From Craterilacuibacter sp. RT1T (GTDB taxonomy: Bacteria; Pseudomonadota; Gammaproteobacteria; Burkholderiales; Chromobacteriaceae), in NCBI RefSeq assembly GCF_023502145.1, contig NZ_JAMFLI010000004.1, positions 124,001 through 188,000 of the forward strand: a stretch of DNA of 64,000 bases. The letters are read 5' to 3'. Within the stretch, counting starts at the first letter, position 1. Every line of letters begins with the position of its first letter. Made by a program: the position numbers and the translations under genes. Below are positions 1 to 8,468 of the stretch, piece after piece. The notes beneath the pieces are model-generated. The model was not told the DNA's origin and made no database searches. It saw only the letters and a list, made by a program, of their open reading frames with translations.

Positions 1-191
1 AACCAGCCCAGCGCCACCAAGCTCAAGGCAGAACCGGCCAGAATGGCCTCTTCGTACACGTCCATAAAATGGTCGTACTGGTAAAAAGCACCGGCACAGA
101 CGACCAGCACAAACAGGGCATAAACCCAGTCGCGCAAGTCCAGGCTGCGCCAGAAGCTTGGCTGTGCGGCAAGACGGTAAGTGGAACTCAT
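1..191 (-). CDS. ccsB: cytochrome c biogenesis protein CcsB/ResC (N-terminal part)
   Basis: Only the N-terminal 63 codons lie in the window; the gene continues past the left edge. The reading frame starts at ATG 191 and shows a hydrophobic helix at residues 22-38 (WVYALFVLVVCAGAF) and the start of a second near residue 48. It overlaps the end of resB by ATGA, so the two are translationally coupled. CcsB/ResC is the heme-handling partner of ResB in System II cytochrome c maturation, working in the inner membrane to attach heme to CxxCH motifs of exported apocytochromes. The assignment rests on the N-terminal sequence plus position after resB; the tryptophan-rich heme motif is outside the window. 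Confidence 0.85.
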   Translation of the reverse strand, partial: MSSTYRLAAQPSFWRSLDLRDWVYALFVLVVCAGAFYQYDHFMDVYEEAILAGSALSLVALGW

Positions 192-2212
192 GGTTGCTCC
201 CGGATTAGCGTTTCAAGTGCGTCGCGCTCGCGATCAAAATCGCGGTCGAGATCACGGTTGTGGCGATTGGATGTCATGGCAAGACGCAAGCGGCCCGGGC
301 GGAACACCAGCCACACCCGGATTTCACGCACATAGAACATCAGGATGATGCCGATCACCAGTAGCAAGGAACCCAGATACACCAGATTCTTGCCCGGCGA
401 GCGCGTCAGTTGCAGACCGGACGCTTGTACCTGATCAAAGCCGACCAGTTGCAGATAGACCGGCGCACCATAGTCATGCAACGCCGAGCTGGCGACCAGA
501 CTGTCGAGCAAGAAGCGGTAGCTGTTCTGCTGTGCAGCAAGCGGCGTCACGCCGGCGCGGCTATCCGCCACCGCCATCAAGTCACCCACCGTGCCCTGCA
601 GAATCTTCACATAGGTTTGTGCCACGGCCTGACGCTTGTCCTGCGGTACGCGCTCATCCAAGAAGTTTTCCAGTGCGGGGAAGCCACCCTCGGCAAAGCG
701 TGCCAGTACCCACTTCACGCTATTCTCAAACTGAGCACGCATCTCCGGGCTGATGGCCCCGCCCTGCATGGCCTTGTCAGCCGTACGGCGCGCGACCTCG
801 TCATACAGTGCCGGCGTAGCCAGCGCGGCATTCAAACGCATAAAACGCTTGAGTGACAACTCGTCATCCAGCGGCAGACGCAGATACTGGAAAGGCTCGG
901 ACACCTGACGACGCACACCCGAGATCTGGTAGCTGGCACCCTCCTGCATAATGGGTGCCATATATTGATGGTATTCGTGCGCCTGCCCCTGACCGTCGCG
1001 CAGCTTATAGGTGATGGATGGGCCCACATTCTGCAACGCCTTCTCATGCTTCACCGAGCGCGCATCATTCATGCGCTGCGCCAAGGTCTTGTCGCCCTCC
1101 ATGCCGGTTTTGGCCATGTTCTCGACGTTGTAAACCTTGAGGTCGCCAAACTCCAGCGTGTATTCCTGTCCGTTGGCACGCAAAGGCTGCGCCGCCTGCG
1201 ACACGCCCTTGATCGCAACCGGTGCCAGTTGCGGCTGCGCCAGATTCCACGCATCCAGCTCCAGCGGCGAGCCGCCATCACCAAAGCTTGCCTGATAGAT
1301 GGCGACACCATCGACCACCAGCGGATGGTTGACCTTGACCGTAGCCTTGGTCTCCTTGCCGGTCGCCTTATCAGTCACCACAATATCGCTGGCAAACAGC
1401 TTGGGCATGCCGTTGCTGTAGTAATCGACATGAAACTGCTTGAGCGTCACGGCAAACGGCAGCTCCTGTACCAGATAACCCTTGCCTGCGTTCAGGAAGA
1501 CCACGTCGGCACTGCGGTTCTCGGCGATGGTGACATTGCCGCGATAAGACAGGTTGCTGGCAGAAAGGCGGCTTTGTTCCGGAATCTGGCTTTGCGGCAC
1601 ATTGCGCGTTTCCGGCACCACACGCCCGCTCATCTCGCCCAGCTTAAGCGGCAGGTTGCCATCCATCAGGCCGCCGATGCAGATCACGACCATGGCGATA
1701 TGGGCAAAGAAATAACCCAGCTTATTCGCGGCACCTTTCTTGGCCGCCAATACGTGGCTGCCATCCTCGCGCTGATGCTCCTTGACGCTGAAACCCTGCG
1801 CCTGCAGCCGTTCGCGCACCGCCTCGGGCTCCACCTCGCCCTCCAGCTCGACACTATGCGACATCAGGCTTAACGAGGTATCGGAGGCTTTTTCCCGATA
1901 CGCCTTCATTTCCTTAAGGAAGCCCGGCCCGTTGCGCACGATACACAGCGAGGTCGACAGCACCAGAAAGGCCAAGATGGTCAGGAACCAGCCCGAATGG
2001 TAGACATCGTACAGCCCCAGCTTTTCAAACAGCAAAAACCAGAACTGGCCGAACTCGAAGGCATAGTTGGTATAAGGCTCATTCTGCTTGAGTACCGTCC
2101 CGATAATCGAGGCGATCGCCAGAATGGTGAGCAGGCCGATGGCAAAGCGCATCGAACTGACAAGCTCATAAATTCGGTATAACCACTGCGAATTGCGATT
2201 TTTTATTTTCAT
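188..2212 (-). CDS. resB: cytochrome c biogenesis protein ResB (Ccs1 family)
   Basis: About 674 residues, normal for ResB. Three hydrophobic helices lie in the N-terminal third (near residues 18-40, 65-88 and 165-185), then a long periplasmic domain, then a last helix near residue 630 followed by a basic tail. ResB forms the heme channel and apocytochrome ligation complex of System II with CcsB, the next gene. The start is taken at ATG 2212 (MKIKNRNS); the only in-frame start upstream is a TTG at 2227, and neither has a clear Shine-Dalgarno. A terminator-like hairpin separates it from the cytochrome c4 gene upstream, yet the order c4-resB-ccsB suggests one functional unit for making c-type cytochromes. 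Confidence 0.93.
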   Translation of the reverse strand: MKIKNRNSQWLYRIYELVSSMRFAIGLLTILAIASIIGTVLKQNEPYTNYAFEFGQFWFLLFEKLGLYDVYHSGWFLTILAFLVLSTSLCIVRNGPGFLKEMKAYREKASDTSLSLMSHSVELEGEVEPEAVRERLQAQGFSVKEHQREDGSHVLAAKKGAANKLGYFFAHIAMVVICIGGLMDGNLPLKLGEMSGRVVPETRNVPQSQIPEQSRLSASNLSYRGNVTIAENRSADVVFLNAGKGYLVQELPFAVTLKQFHVDYYSNGMPKLFASDIVVTDKATGKETKATVKVNHPLVVDGVAIYQASFGDGGSPLELDAWNLAQPQLAPVAIKGVSQAAQPLRANGQEYTLEFGDLKVYNVENMAKTGMEGDKTLAQRMNDARSVKHEKALQNVGPSITYKLRDGQGQAHEYHQYMAPIMQEGASYQISGVRRQVSEPFQYLRLPLDDELSLKRFMRLNAALATPALYDEVARRTADKAMQGGAISPEMRAQFENSVKWVLARFAEGGFPALENFLDERVPQDKRQAVAQTYVKILQGTVGDLMAVADSRAGVTPLAAQQNSYRFLLDSLVASSALHDYGAPVYLQLVGFDQVQASGLQLTRSPGKNLVYLGSLLLVIGIILMFYVREIRVWLVFRPGRLRLAMTSNRHNRDLDRDFDRERDALETLIREQP

Positions 2213-2220
2213 ATCGGCAT

Positions 2221-2254
2221 AAAACAAAAAGAGGGGCCCGAAACGGGCACCCTC
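2221..2254 (-). terminator. Rho-independent terminator after cytochrome c4
   Basis: Read on the minus strand, GGGTGCCCG and CGGGCCCCT form a stem with one mismatch and a TTT loop, followed at once by TTTTTGTTTT. It lies between the cytochrome c4 stop and the resB start and probably ends or attenuates c4 transcription before resB. Confidence 0.6.
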
Positions 2255-2286
2255 CCTATGAGTGTGGACTCAGGCAAAAGTTGCGC

Positions 2287-2901
2287 TTAACGCAGACCCG
2301 AAATATATTCGGCGACCGCTTTCATCTCGGCATCACTCATACGTGCCGCAATATCAGTCATGATGACGTTGTTGCGGACGGTGGCGCCCTTATAATCCTG
2401 CAGCTGCTTGACGATGTAACTCGCATGCTGGCTGCCCAGGCGCGGATACTTTTCCGGCAGGCCGGCACCGGCCGGGCCATGACAGGACATACAGGCCGGC
2501 AGCTTGGTTGCGGCATTGCCGCTACGATAAAGCTGCTTGCCCAGTTCCAGCTGGGTCTTGTCCGAAGCGTCGCGCGGCTTGACCTTTTGCTGGCTAAAGT
2601 AGGCGGCTACGTTCACCATGTCCTGTTCGGACAGGGTCGAGGCCATACCCAGCATGGTCGGGTTCTGCCGCTTGCCCGACTTAAAGGCGACGAGTTGGGC
2701 ATGCAGATACTGCTGGCTCTGCCCGGCCAACGTCGGGTTGATCGCGGCAACACTATTGCCATCCACACCGTGGCAAGCAGCACAAACCTGCTCGACGATA
2801 ACTTTGGCCTTGGCCGGATCCGCCTGCAGCGTCGGTGCTGCGGCCAGGGAACCACCGGCCAGCAAAGCAGCCGATAGCGCCAACAGCATCTTACGTTTCA
2901 T
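2287..2901 (-). CDS. diheme cytochrome c4
   Basis: A 204-residue exported protein with a signal peptide of about 21 residues (MKRKMLLALSAALLAGG...) and two class I cytochrome c domains. Heme sites are C40-AAC-H44 and C137-MSC-H141, and methionines around residues 86 and 183 are candidate axial ligands. Cytochrome c4 carries electrons in the periplasm from the bc1 complex to terminal oxidases. It is well translated judging by the AAGGAG Shine-Dalgarno seven bases before ATG 2901. It sits upstream of resB-ccsB, which mature such proteins, and diverges from engB, an arrangement seen in other betaproteobacteria. Confidence 0.93.
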   Translation of the reverse strand: MKRKMLLALSAALLAGGSLAAAPTLQADPAKAKVIVEQVCAACHGVDGNSVAAINPTLAGQSQQYLHAQLVAFKSGKRQNPTMLGMASTLSEQDMVNVAAYFSQQKVKPRDASDKTQLELGKQLYRSGNAATKLPACMSCHGPAGAGLPEKYPRLGSQHASYIVKQLQDYKGATVRNNVIMTDIAARMSDAEMKAVAEYISGLR

Positions 2902-2991
2902 GGTCGCTCCTTAGGGAGAATGCGTGAATATCGATAAAAGAGGCATTTTCAAACGTGCTATTCTATAACAACTGACTTGTCCATTACTACT

Positions 2992-3621
2992 ATGCCTATC
3001 TTCCAAAACGCCAGTTTTTATACCACTGTCAACCATCTGAAGGACTTGCCGCCCACGCGTGCCGAGGTGGCTTTTGTCGGGCGGTCGAACGCGGGCAAGT
3101 CCAGTGCCATCAATACGCTGACCAATCGTACCCGTCTGGCCTATGTCTCCAAGACCCCGGGGCGCACCCAGCACATCAACTTTTTCGATCTGGGCAGCGA
3201 GCGCTATCTGGTCGATTTGCCGGGTTATGGTTTTGCCCAGGTACCCGAAGCGGTACGCGCGCACTGGGTGCAATTGCTTGGCCGCTACCTGCAAACCCGC
3301 GAAAGCTTGGTCGGCCTGATCCAGATCATGGATATCCGCCATCCGCTGAAGGAGCTGGACTGGAAGATGCTGCACTTCTTTATCGAGACCAACCGTCCGG
3401 TGCATATCATGCTGTCCAAAGCCGACAAGCTGTCGCGCCAGGAACAGGCCAAGGCACTGAAAGAGGTGAAGGAAAAGCTGTCGGCTTATCCGCAGATCAG
3501 CATCCAGCTGTTTTCCAGCCTGAAAAAATCCGGTTGCGAGACGGTAGAGCAGGTTGTAGAGAAGTGGTTTGCCCAAGTGGATCAGGACATGGATGGCGCG
3601 GCAGACGACAGCGCGATCTGA
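2992..3621 (+). CDS. engB: ribosome biogenesis GTPase EngB (YihA/YsxC)
   Basis: A 209-residue TRAFAC GTPase. G1 is GRSNAGKSS (residues 30-38), the G2 threonine lies in KTPGRTQ (54-60), G3 is DLPGYG (75-80) and G4 is SKAD in the second half. EngB assists assembly of the 50S ribosomal subunit and is usually essential. I start it at ATG 2992 ([10 protein letters not shown]) because family members begin this way; an in-frame TTG at 2977 would add five residues. The gene is monocistronic, diverging from cytochrome c4 and followed by two hairpins. Confidence 0.95.
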   Translation: MPIFQNASFYTTVNHLKDLPPTRAEVAFVGRSNAGKSSAINTLTNRTRLAYVSKTPGRTQHINFFDLGSERYLVDLPGYGFAQVPEAVRAHWVQLLGRYLQTRESLVGLIQIMDIRHPLKELDWKMLHFFIETNRPVHIMLSKADKLSRQEQAKALKEVKEKLSAYPQISIQLFSSLKKSGCETVEQVVEKWFAQVDQDMDGAADDSAI

Positions 3622-3625
3622 TACG

Positions 3626-3654
3626 ACAACAGGCCGGCAAGGCCGGCCTGTTGT
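3626..3654 (+). terminator. hairpin downstream of engB
   Basis: Perfect inverted repeat (ACAACAGGCCGGC and GCCGGCCTGTTGT) with a three-base loop, starting five bases after the engB stop. There is no clear U-tract directly behind it, but a second hairpin with one follows. Confidence 0.6.
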
Positions 3655-3663
3655 GTGATGCAC

Positions 3664-3689
3664 AGCCCCGACTCAACGGGGCTTTTCTT
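3664..3689 (+). terminator. Rho-independent terminator between engB and the Tsx-like gene
   Basis: AGCCCCG and CGGGGCT pair around an ACTCAA loop and are followed by TTTTCTT on the plus strand. It lies between convergent genes and may serve engB. Confidence 0.7.
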
Positions 3690-3707
3690 ATGTTGCTGCA
3701 GCAAACA

Positions 3708-4502
3708 TCAGAAGTTGTACTTCACCGAGTAGATCATGGCGTTCTGCTGGGTGGCGGAACCCAGTTTATCATCGGCGTAGCGGTACTGTACGCCGGTGGT
3801 CAGCGCCTTGTTCACATTCCACCACAGGCCAACGGCGCCATTCTGGCCGGTTTTCTTGCCTTGGGTCACACCACCATCCGGATTACCCATGGCCAGGAAA
3901 CGGTCCTTACGCGCAAATTCGGTTTCATGCCACTGCGTCGCCATAAACGACTGACCGAAAGCGGTAAAGCTGTAGCCCGCCACATAACCAGCCATCCAGC
4001 CGTTAAAGTGTGCGCCGACACCCGACTTCAGTTCCTGGTGTGCGCCGATGAAAGGCTTGATCCAGAAGTTGCCGTTACTCCAGCTGGTACCCAGACCCAG
4101 TACACGGTTCTGATCAAAGAAATTGTGGTGGTCACGGGTATCGTACAGATGGGTATACAGCTGCACCGGCATGCCGGACACTTCGCCCAGATTGAAGCGG
4201 GCTACCGCCTTGGCGGCATAACGGCGCTGATCACGGCTATCGGTCTCGGTCGAACCCATGCCCGGATTCTCGATATCAAAGAAGCCGTAAGCCTCGCCCC
4301 AGCTGCCGCCAAATCCGCCTTCCAGCTCGAGGTAGGCAAAGTCCTTCTTGCCACCAAATGCGCCTGCATTGGTACGGTCTTCGGTGCCATTGGACCAATC
4401 CAGCCAGTTCACACTGACATTCTTGAACGACCAGTCGTTGGAAGCGAGGGCAGCCGGTGCGGCCAGTGCGCAGCCAAGCGCGATAAGCGAGCGAATAGAC
4501 AT
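3708..4502 (-). CDS. Tsx-like nucleoside-specific channel / OmpK-type outer membrane protein
   Basis: 264 residues with a cleavable signal peptide (cleavage likely after PAALA near residue 20), then alternating amphipathic strands rich in aromatic residues and Gly, ending YSVKYNF with the terminal Phe typical of outer membrane barrels. Composition and motifs such as WLDWSNGTEDRTNAG and GSWGEAYGFFDIEN fit the Tsx/OmpK family (PF03502), which forms narrow channels for nucleosides. The start is ATG 4502 because AGGA lies six bases before it; an in-frame ATG at 4532 has no such site. Substrate is inferred from the family only. No nucleoside metabolism genes are next to it. Confidence 0.8.
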   Translation of the reverse strand: MSIRSLIALGCALAAPAALASNDWSFKNVSVNWLDWSNGTEDRTNAGAFGGKKDFAYLELEGGFGGSWGEAYGFFDIENPGMGSTETDSRDQRRYAAKAVARFNLGEVSGMPVQLYTHLYDTRDHHNFFDQNRVLGLGTSWSNGNFWIKPFIGAHQELKSGVGAHFNGWMAGYVAGYSFTAFGQSFMATQWHETEFARKDRFLAMGNPDGGVTQGKKTGQNGAVGLWWNVNKALTTGVQYRYADDKLGSATQQNAMIYSVKYNF

Positions 4503-4617
4503 TGAAAATCCTGAGAGCGAGAAATAAAACATGCCGCTTTAAAGGCATGAGGCGCGCAGAATAATGGCAGATTCGAAAACTGCCAAATTATTGCAATTTG
4601 GCAGTAAATAAATGCAT

Positions 4618-4935
4618 TTAAACCCCTATGGCATCAATCTTCGGCCAGCCATAACACAGCAGATCAATACGCCCGCTCTCCCCGAACACAACACCCTCAT
4701 GCTCAAGCAGCAGCCGTTGCCAGTCGGCCGCCTCGGTGCCGGCGCGAGCTATCCGCCCACCGGCCGCGACCACTCTTTGCCATGGCACCTCGTCCGAGCC
4801 GGATAGCAACTTGCCCACATGGCGGGCATGGCGCGGAAAACCGGCCAACTCCGCCACACGGCCATAAGTACATACCCGCCCTTCCGGGATGGCATGCACC
4901 ACGGCCAAGACCTGGCGCGCGAATTCTGGCGACAT
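4618..4935 (-). CDS. alkyltransferase-like protein (Atl/YbaZ family)
   Basis: 105 residues, the size of a lone MGMT DNA-binding domain. It keeps the helix-turn-helix and recognition motifs (GRVCTYGRVAELAGFP) but the active-site PCHRV of alkylguanine transferases reads PWQRVV, so the reactive cysteine is replaced by tryptophan. Atl proteins bind O6-alkylguanine without repairing it and flag the lesion for nucleotide excision repair. ATG 4935 overlaps the stop of the upstream hydrolase gene (ATGA), so the two are probably co-translated. Confidence 0.9.
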   Translation of the reverse strand: MSPEFARQVLAVVHAIPEGRVCTYGRVAELAGFPRHARHVGKLLSGSDEVPWQRVVAAGGRIARAGTEAADWQRLLLEHEGVVFGESGRIDLLCYGWPKIDAIGV

Positions 4936-5585
4936 CAACCGAAGCGCGGATCAGCCACAAAAGGGTTGTGGCGCTTTTCCTCACCCAGCGTGGTCAGCGG
5001 GCCATGACCGGGCAACACCACCGTGTCGTCGGGCAACTGGAACAGCTTGTCGCGGATAGCCGAGATCAATTGCTGGTGATTGCCCATGGGGAAGTCGGTA
5101 CGGCCGATGGAACCGGCAAACAGCACATCACCCGCGATCAGCAGGCCGGCACCAGCGCTATAAAACACCACATGGCCCGGGGTATGACCCGGACAATGAA
5201 TCACCTCCAGTGTTTCATTGCCCACGCTGACCGTATCGCCCTCGGCCAGCCAACGATCCGGCGTCAGTGGCGCACTGGCGGCAAAGCCGAACATTTTGCC
5301 CTGCTGCGGCAATTGATCCAGCCAGAACGACTCGGCCTGATGCGGGCCTTCAATCTGGATGCCTGTTTCTGCCGCCAGTTCGGCCGCGGCACCGGCATGG
5401 TCGATGTGGCCATGGGTCAGCAGCAATTTATCCAGCGTCAGGCCATGTGCGGCAATGCGCGCACGGATGCGCGGCAGATCGCCGCCGGCATCGACCACGG
5501 CCGCACGCAAAGTCACATCACACCACAACAAGGTGGCATTTTGTTCGAACGGGGTCACGGGAATTACTTCGAATTGCAGCGCCAT
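4935..5585 (-). CDS. MBL-fold metallohydrolase, glyoxalase II/YcbL type
   Basis: 216 residues with the full metallo-beta-lactamase signature: THGHIDH (residues 57-63), a later histidine in CPGHTPGH, an aspartate in LIAGDVLF and a last histidine in LPGHGP. These bind a binuclear metal centre. The lineup matches the YcbL/hydroxyacylglutathione-hydrolase-like family, which cleaves glutathione thioesters, but the glutathione-binding C-terminal domain of true GloB is absent. It runs into the alkyltransferase-like gene through an ATGA overlap. The substrate cannot be fixed from sequence. Confidence 0.88.
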   Translation of the reverse strand: MALQFEVIPVTPFEQNATLLWCDVTLRAAVVDAGGDLPRIRARIAAHGLTLDKLLLTHGHIDHAGAAAELAAETGIQIEGPHQAESFWLDQLPQQGKMFGFAASAPLTPDRWLAEGDTVSVGNETLEVIHCPGHTPGHVVFYSAGAGLLIAGDVLFAGSIGRTDFPMGNHQQLISAIRDKLFQLPDDTVVLPGHGPLTTLGEEKRHNPFVADPRFG

Positions 5586-5600
5586 GCTCGGGTACCGGTT

Positions 5601-5906
5601 TCAGTCAGAATCCGCCGATTCTGGCACGCCAAGGTCAAGAGGAGAAGCCTCTTGCCGCATCCCATATTCCAGCACAAAGGCGCGCTTGGCCACGCTACTC
5701 ATAGCCTTGAGCGCATACTCGGCACGCAAGGCGGCCGGTTTATCGTCAAACACCATACTCAGCACCACCCGTTCGGGAGGATGCATGCGGGTATAGCGTG
5801 CGCCCTTACCCGCCTGATGCGCGGCAAAACGCTGTGCTACATTGCGGCTGATGCCGGTATACAGGCTGCCGCCACGGCATTCGAGTACATAGAGAAACCA
5901 ACACAC
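5601..5906 (-). CDS. GIY-YIG domain protein (UPF0213/YhbQ type)
   Basis: 101 residues beginning at GTG 5906. This start is chosen because AGGAGG lies six bases upstream and the protein then opens directly with the domain (VCWFLYVLECRGGSLYTGI). The GIY-YIG core is here LYVL...LYTGI, with the conserved Arg in RFAAH and a Glu in RAEYALK. Such small proteins are single-domain relatives of UvrC and homing nucleases; their substrate is largely unknown. The frame stays open further upstream to 6209, but that part has no coding character. It stands 15 bases upstream of the metallohydrolase gene, so the three genes may form an operon linked to DNA damage. Confidence 0.85.
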   Translation of the reverse strand: MCWFLYVLECRGGSLYTGISRNVAQRFAAHQAGKGARYTRMHPPERVVLSMVFDDKPAALRAEYALKAMSSVAKRAFVLEYGMRQEASPLDLGVPESADSD

Positions 5907-6557
5907 GGCAAGCCTCCTGCCTGACTGGAAAAGGCCAGATAGTGCAGTAAAGCGGCAAGCACGGCTACGCGCAGTCAAACAGAAAACAACAAGTGCGGTC
6001 TTCCCTATTCCACAAAAAGCGCACGCCCACGACCGCCACGACATGCCGCCCAAGCCTGTGACTAACTTTGTGGATAAGCGGGGCATGGACTGTGCAAAAC
6101 AGGCGGATACAGCAGGAAGGCATGACGGCCGCCAACACCAGCAAACCCATGAAAATAAAACGAAAATTTTGTTGTATTTTGATAAGGAACAACCTGTAAT
6201 TGCGAACAATAAAACTTATTGCATAAGTTTAATATGTCAATAAGTCCATAAGGATTGCTAGCTTGACCTCACACCTACGTCGCTCCCAGCCTTTGGATGC
6301 GGTTTTTCATGGCCATTCCGCCACTCAAGCTGCATGTGGTATACATGTGGATATCTTGATCAGGACACGGCAGGCAGGGATAAAAATGAGCCATGACCGA
6401 ATCGGCCACGCCCTCCCGCCAAGGTCATAACGGCACCGATTTTTACGGCTAGCCATCACCACCGATCACCCATACGCGGCCCGAAGCATGCACTTGAGCA
6501 CACACACGACGCTCAGGCCGCGTAAAATCAACAATAGTCCATCGTCCGAGCCGCATC
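5907..6557. other. 650-bp non-coding region upstream of the DUF2252 gene
   Basis: I see no convincing gene here. The part 6150-6250 is markedly AT-rich. A perfect DnaA-box-like 9-mer (TGTGGATAA, 6069-6077) and a one-mismatch copy (TGTGGATAT, 6346-6354) are present. The second lies beside a short dyad, CATGTGGTATACATG. The region must hold the promoters of the two divergent flanking genes. Confidence 0.5.
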
Positions 6558-7991
6558 ATGCCATCCAGACAGCACCCACGTTTCGAAGAGCTTTTTGCCG
6601 CAGGTCAGGCACGCCGCCAGCTCTGCTCCCGTACCAGCCAGGCATTGTGCTCGCTTGCCAGCGAACGCGATCCGGTAGCGCTTGTCGAAGCGACCAGTGC
6701 CGGGCGCGTACCGGCGCTGGTGCCGCTACGCTATGCCCGCATGGCGGCATCGCCCTTTTCCTTTTTCCGTGGCCTTGCACTGGTGCAGGCTGCCGATCTG
6801 GCGAGCCAAGGGCACTCGGGCATAGACGTACAAGCCTGTGGCGATGCGCACCTGATGAACTACGGCTTTTTCGCCTCGCCCGAACGCAATCTGCTGTTTG
6901 ATATCTGCGACTTCGATGAAACCCATCAGGGGCCGTGGGAATGGGACCTCAAACGGCTGACCGTCAGTCTGGTACTGGCCGCCCGCACCATGGGCATCAG
7001 CGATCTGACTGCACGCGGCATCGTCGAGGCGGCCAGCGGCACTTATCGCCGGCGCATGCATGATTATTCGCGCATGAGCCAGATGGATGTCTGGTATAGC
7101 AAGGTCTCGCACGAGCTGCTCTATAACAGTGCGCCTTCCGACCATTTGCGCCGTCATCTGGAAAAGATAGGCGAACGGGCGCGCAACCGTACCCATTTGC
7201 GCCTGCTGCCCAAGATCACGGCCGATGACGGCGCGACACTGCGGCTCAAGGATACGCCGCCCACGCTATTCCATATGCACGAGGCGGATACCCTGCTGCC
7301 GGATGGGGATCAATGGCTGGCTGCACCGGACAGCCTGACCATGGTGGCGCCGATGATGGAAAAGTACCTGAGCACGCTGAAGGAAGACCGTGCCCAGCTG
7401 GTCAAGCGCTTCCGTATTGTCGATATGGCGTTCAAGGTGGTCGGCGTCGGCAGCGTCGGCACCCGCTGCATGGTGATTCTGCTGCAGGATGATTACGACC
7501 AGCCGCTGTTCCTGCAGCTGAAAGAAGCGCGGCCATCGGTACTGGAACGCTTTACCCAGCCGTGCGTGCATGGCCATCAGGGCAAGCGCGTGGTGTTTGG
7601 CCAGCGCACCATGCAGGCTGCCAGCGATCTGTTTCTGGGCTGGACGACCGGCCCTGCCGGACGCGATTTCTATGTGCGCCAGCTACGCGACATGAAGGCC
7701 TCGGTTCAACTGGAGACCTTCGATGCCGAAACGCTCAGGGCCTATGCCCAGGCCTGTGCCTGGACGCTGGCGCGCGCCCATGCCAAATCCAGCGGACAGG
7801 CGGCGATGATTGCCGGATATATGGGGAATTCGGGGAAATTTGCCGACTCGATGGCGCAATATTCGATGCTGTACGCCGATCAGGTCGAATCGGATTACGA
7901 CGCGTTTCGCCGTGCCATCGACAACGGTCGCCTGCCGGTCGACCCTTCGGTCGATATCGGCCCGTTCGGCAGCAAGCCTCCACGCAGCTAA
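6558..7991 (+). CDS. DUF2252 domain protein
   Basis: 477 residues covering the whole DUF2252 family, which is distantly kinase/phosphotransferase-like. Conserved blocks visible are CGDAHLMNYG (about residues 95-104) and CDFDETHQGPWEWDLKR (about 117-133), which resemble the catalytic loop and metal-binding stretch of aminoglycoside-phosphotransferase-like folds. No signal peptide, so probably cytoplasmic. The function is not established for the family. The gene stands alone between a large non-coding region and a convergent gene for a small exported protein. Confidence 0.85.
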   Translation: MPSRQHPRFEELFAAGQARRQLCSRTSQALCSLASERDPVALVEATSAGRVPALVPLRYARMAASPFSFFRGLALVQAADLASQGHSGIDVQACGDAHLMNYGFFASPERNLLFDICDFDETHQGPWEWDLKRLTVSLVLAARTMGISDLTARGIVEAASGTYRRRMHDYSRMSQMDVWYSKVSHELLYNSAPSDHLRRHLEKIGERARNRTHLRLLPKITADDGATLRLKDTPPTLFHMHEADTLLPDGDQWLAAPDSLTMVAPMMEKYLSTLKEDRAQLVKRFRIVDMAFKVVGVGSVGTRCMVILLQDDYDQPLFLQLKEARPSVLERFTQPCVHGHQGKRVVFGQRTMQAASDLFLGWTTGPAGRDFYVRQLRDMKASVQLETFDAETLRAYAQACAWTLARAHAKSSGQAAMIAGYMGNSGKFADSMAQYSMLYADQVESDYDAFRRAIDNGRLPVDPSVDIGPFGSKPPRS

Positions 7992-8006
7992 GGCAGAAGC
8001 ATCCTG

Positions 8007-8432
8007 CTAGGGCTGTGCAAAACGCCGGGCAACGCATTGGCGTTGTTCGGCGCCAAACAGGCCTGCGCAGGCCGCCTCGGCTTCGGCCAAACGCTGGCAG
8101 CGCGCCGCGTCCTTGGCCTGCGCGCAATCGGCCAGCGGCAGCTGCTGCTGCACGCATAAGCGCCGCGCCGCGCCGAACAAGGTATTGCATGCACTTTGTG
8201 CGCTACGGAGTGCTTCGCAGCGCGCGACATCACGCTGACGACGGCAACTGGTGTCCGGCGTAAAATCTTCCAGGCAAGCCTTAAGCTGCGCTGGAGCGAC
8301 ATCCTGACAAGTTGCCTGCCCGGCGCGCAACACCTCGCAACGCTTGGGCACCTGACTCTGGCTGCAATCTGCCACGCCGGCCATCAATGGCGCAGACAGC
8401 AACAGAAGCAAGATCAGCCAAATGCGGTGCAT
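8007..8432 (-). CDS. exported Cys-rich protein with three tandem repeats
   Basis: 141 residues starting at ATG 8432, supported by AAGGGAA upstream. A signal peptide (MHRIWLILLLLLSAPLMAG) is followed by three similar units of about 36-40 residues, each with four cysteines in the order C-x(7-8)-RC-x(8)-C-x(8-9)-C: from about residue 23, from about 63 and from about 103. The 12 cysteines in a periplasmic protein suggest six disulfides or a metal-binding array. I do not recognise a named family. The gene converges on the DUF2252 gene and follows two other small exported proteins on the same strand. Confidence 0.75.
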   Translation of the reverse strand: MHRIWLILLLLLSAPLMAGVADCSQSQVPKRCEVLRAGQATCQDVAPAQLKACLEDFTPDTSCRRQRDVARCEALRSAQSACNTLFGAARRLCVQQQLPLADCAQAKDAARCQRLAEAEAACAGLFGAEQRQCVARRFAQP

Positions 8433-8468
8433 CGCGTTCCCTTTGTATGAAATACATGGCATTCGCCA

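Noticed and set aside
5907-6209. N-terminal extension of the GIY-YIG gene
   Set aside because: The frame is open but the residues are not protein-like, and a strong AGGAGG precedes GTG 5906.
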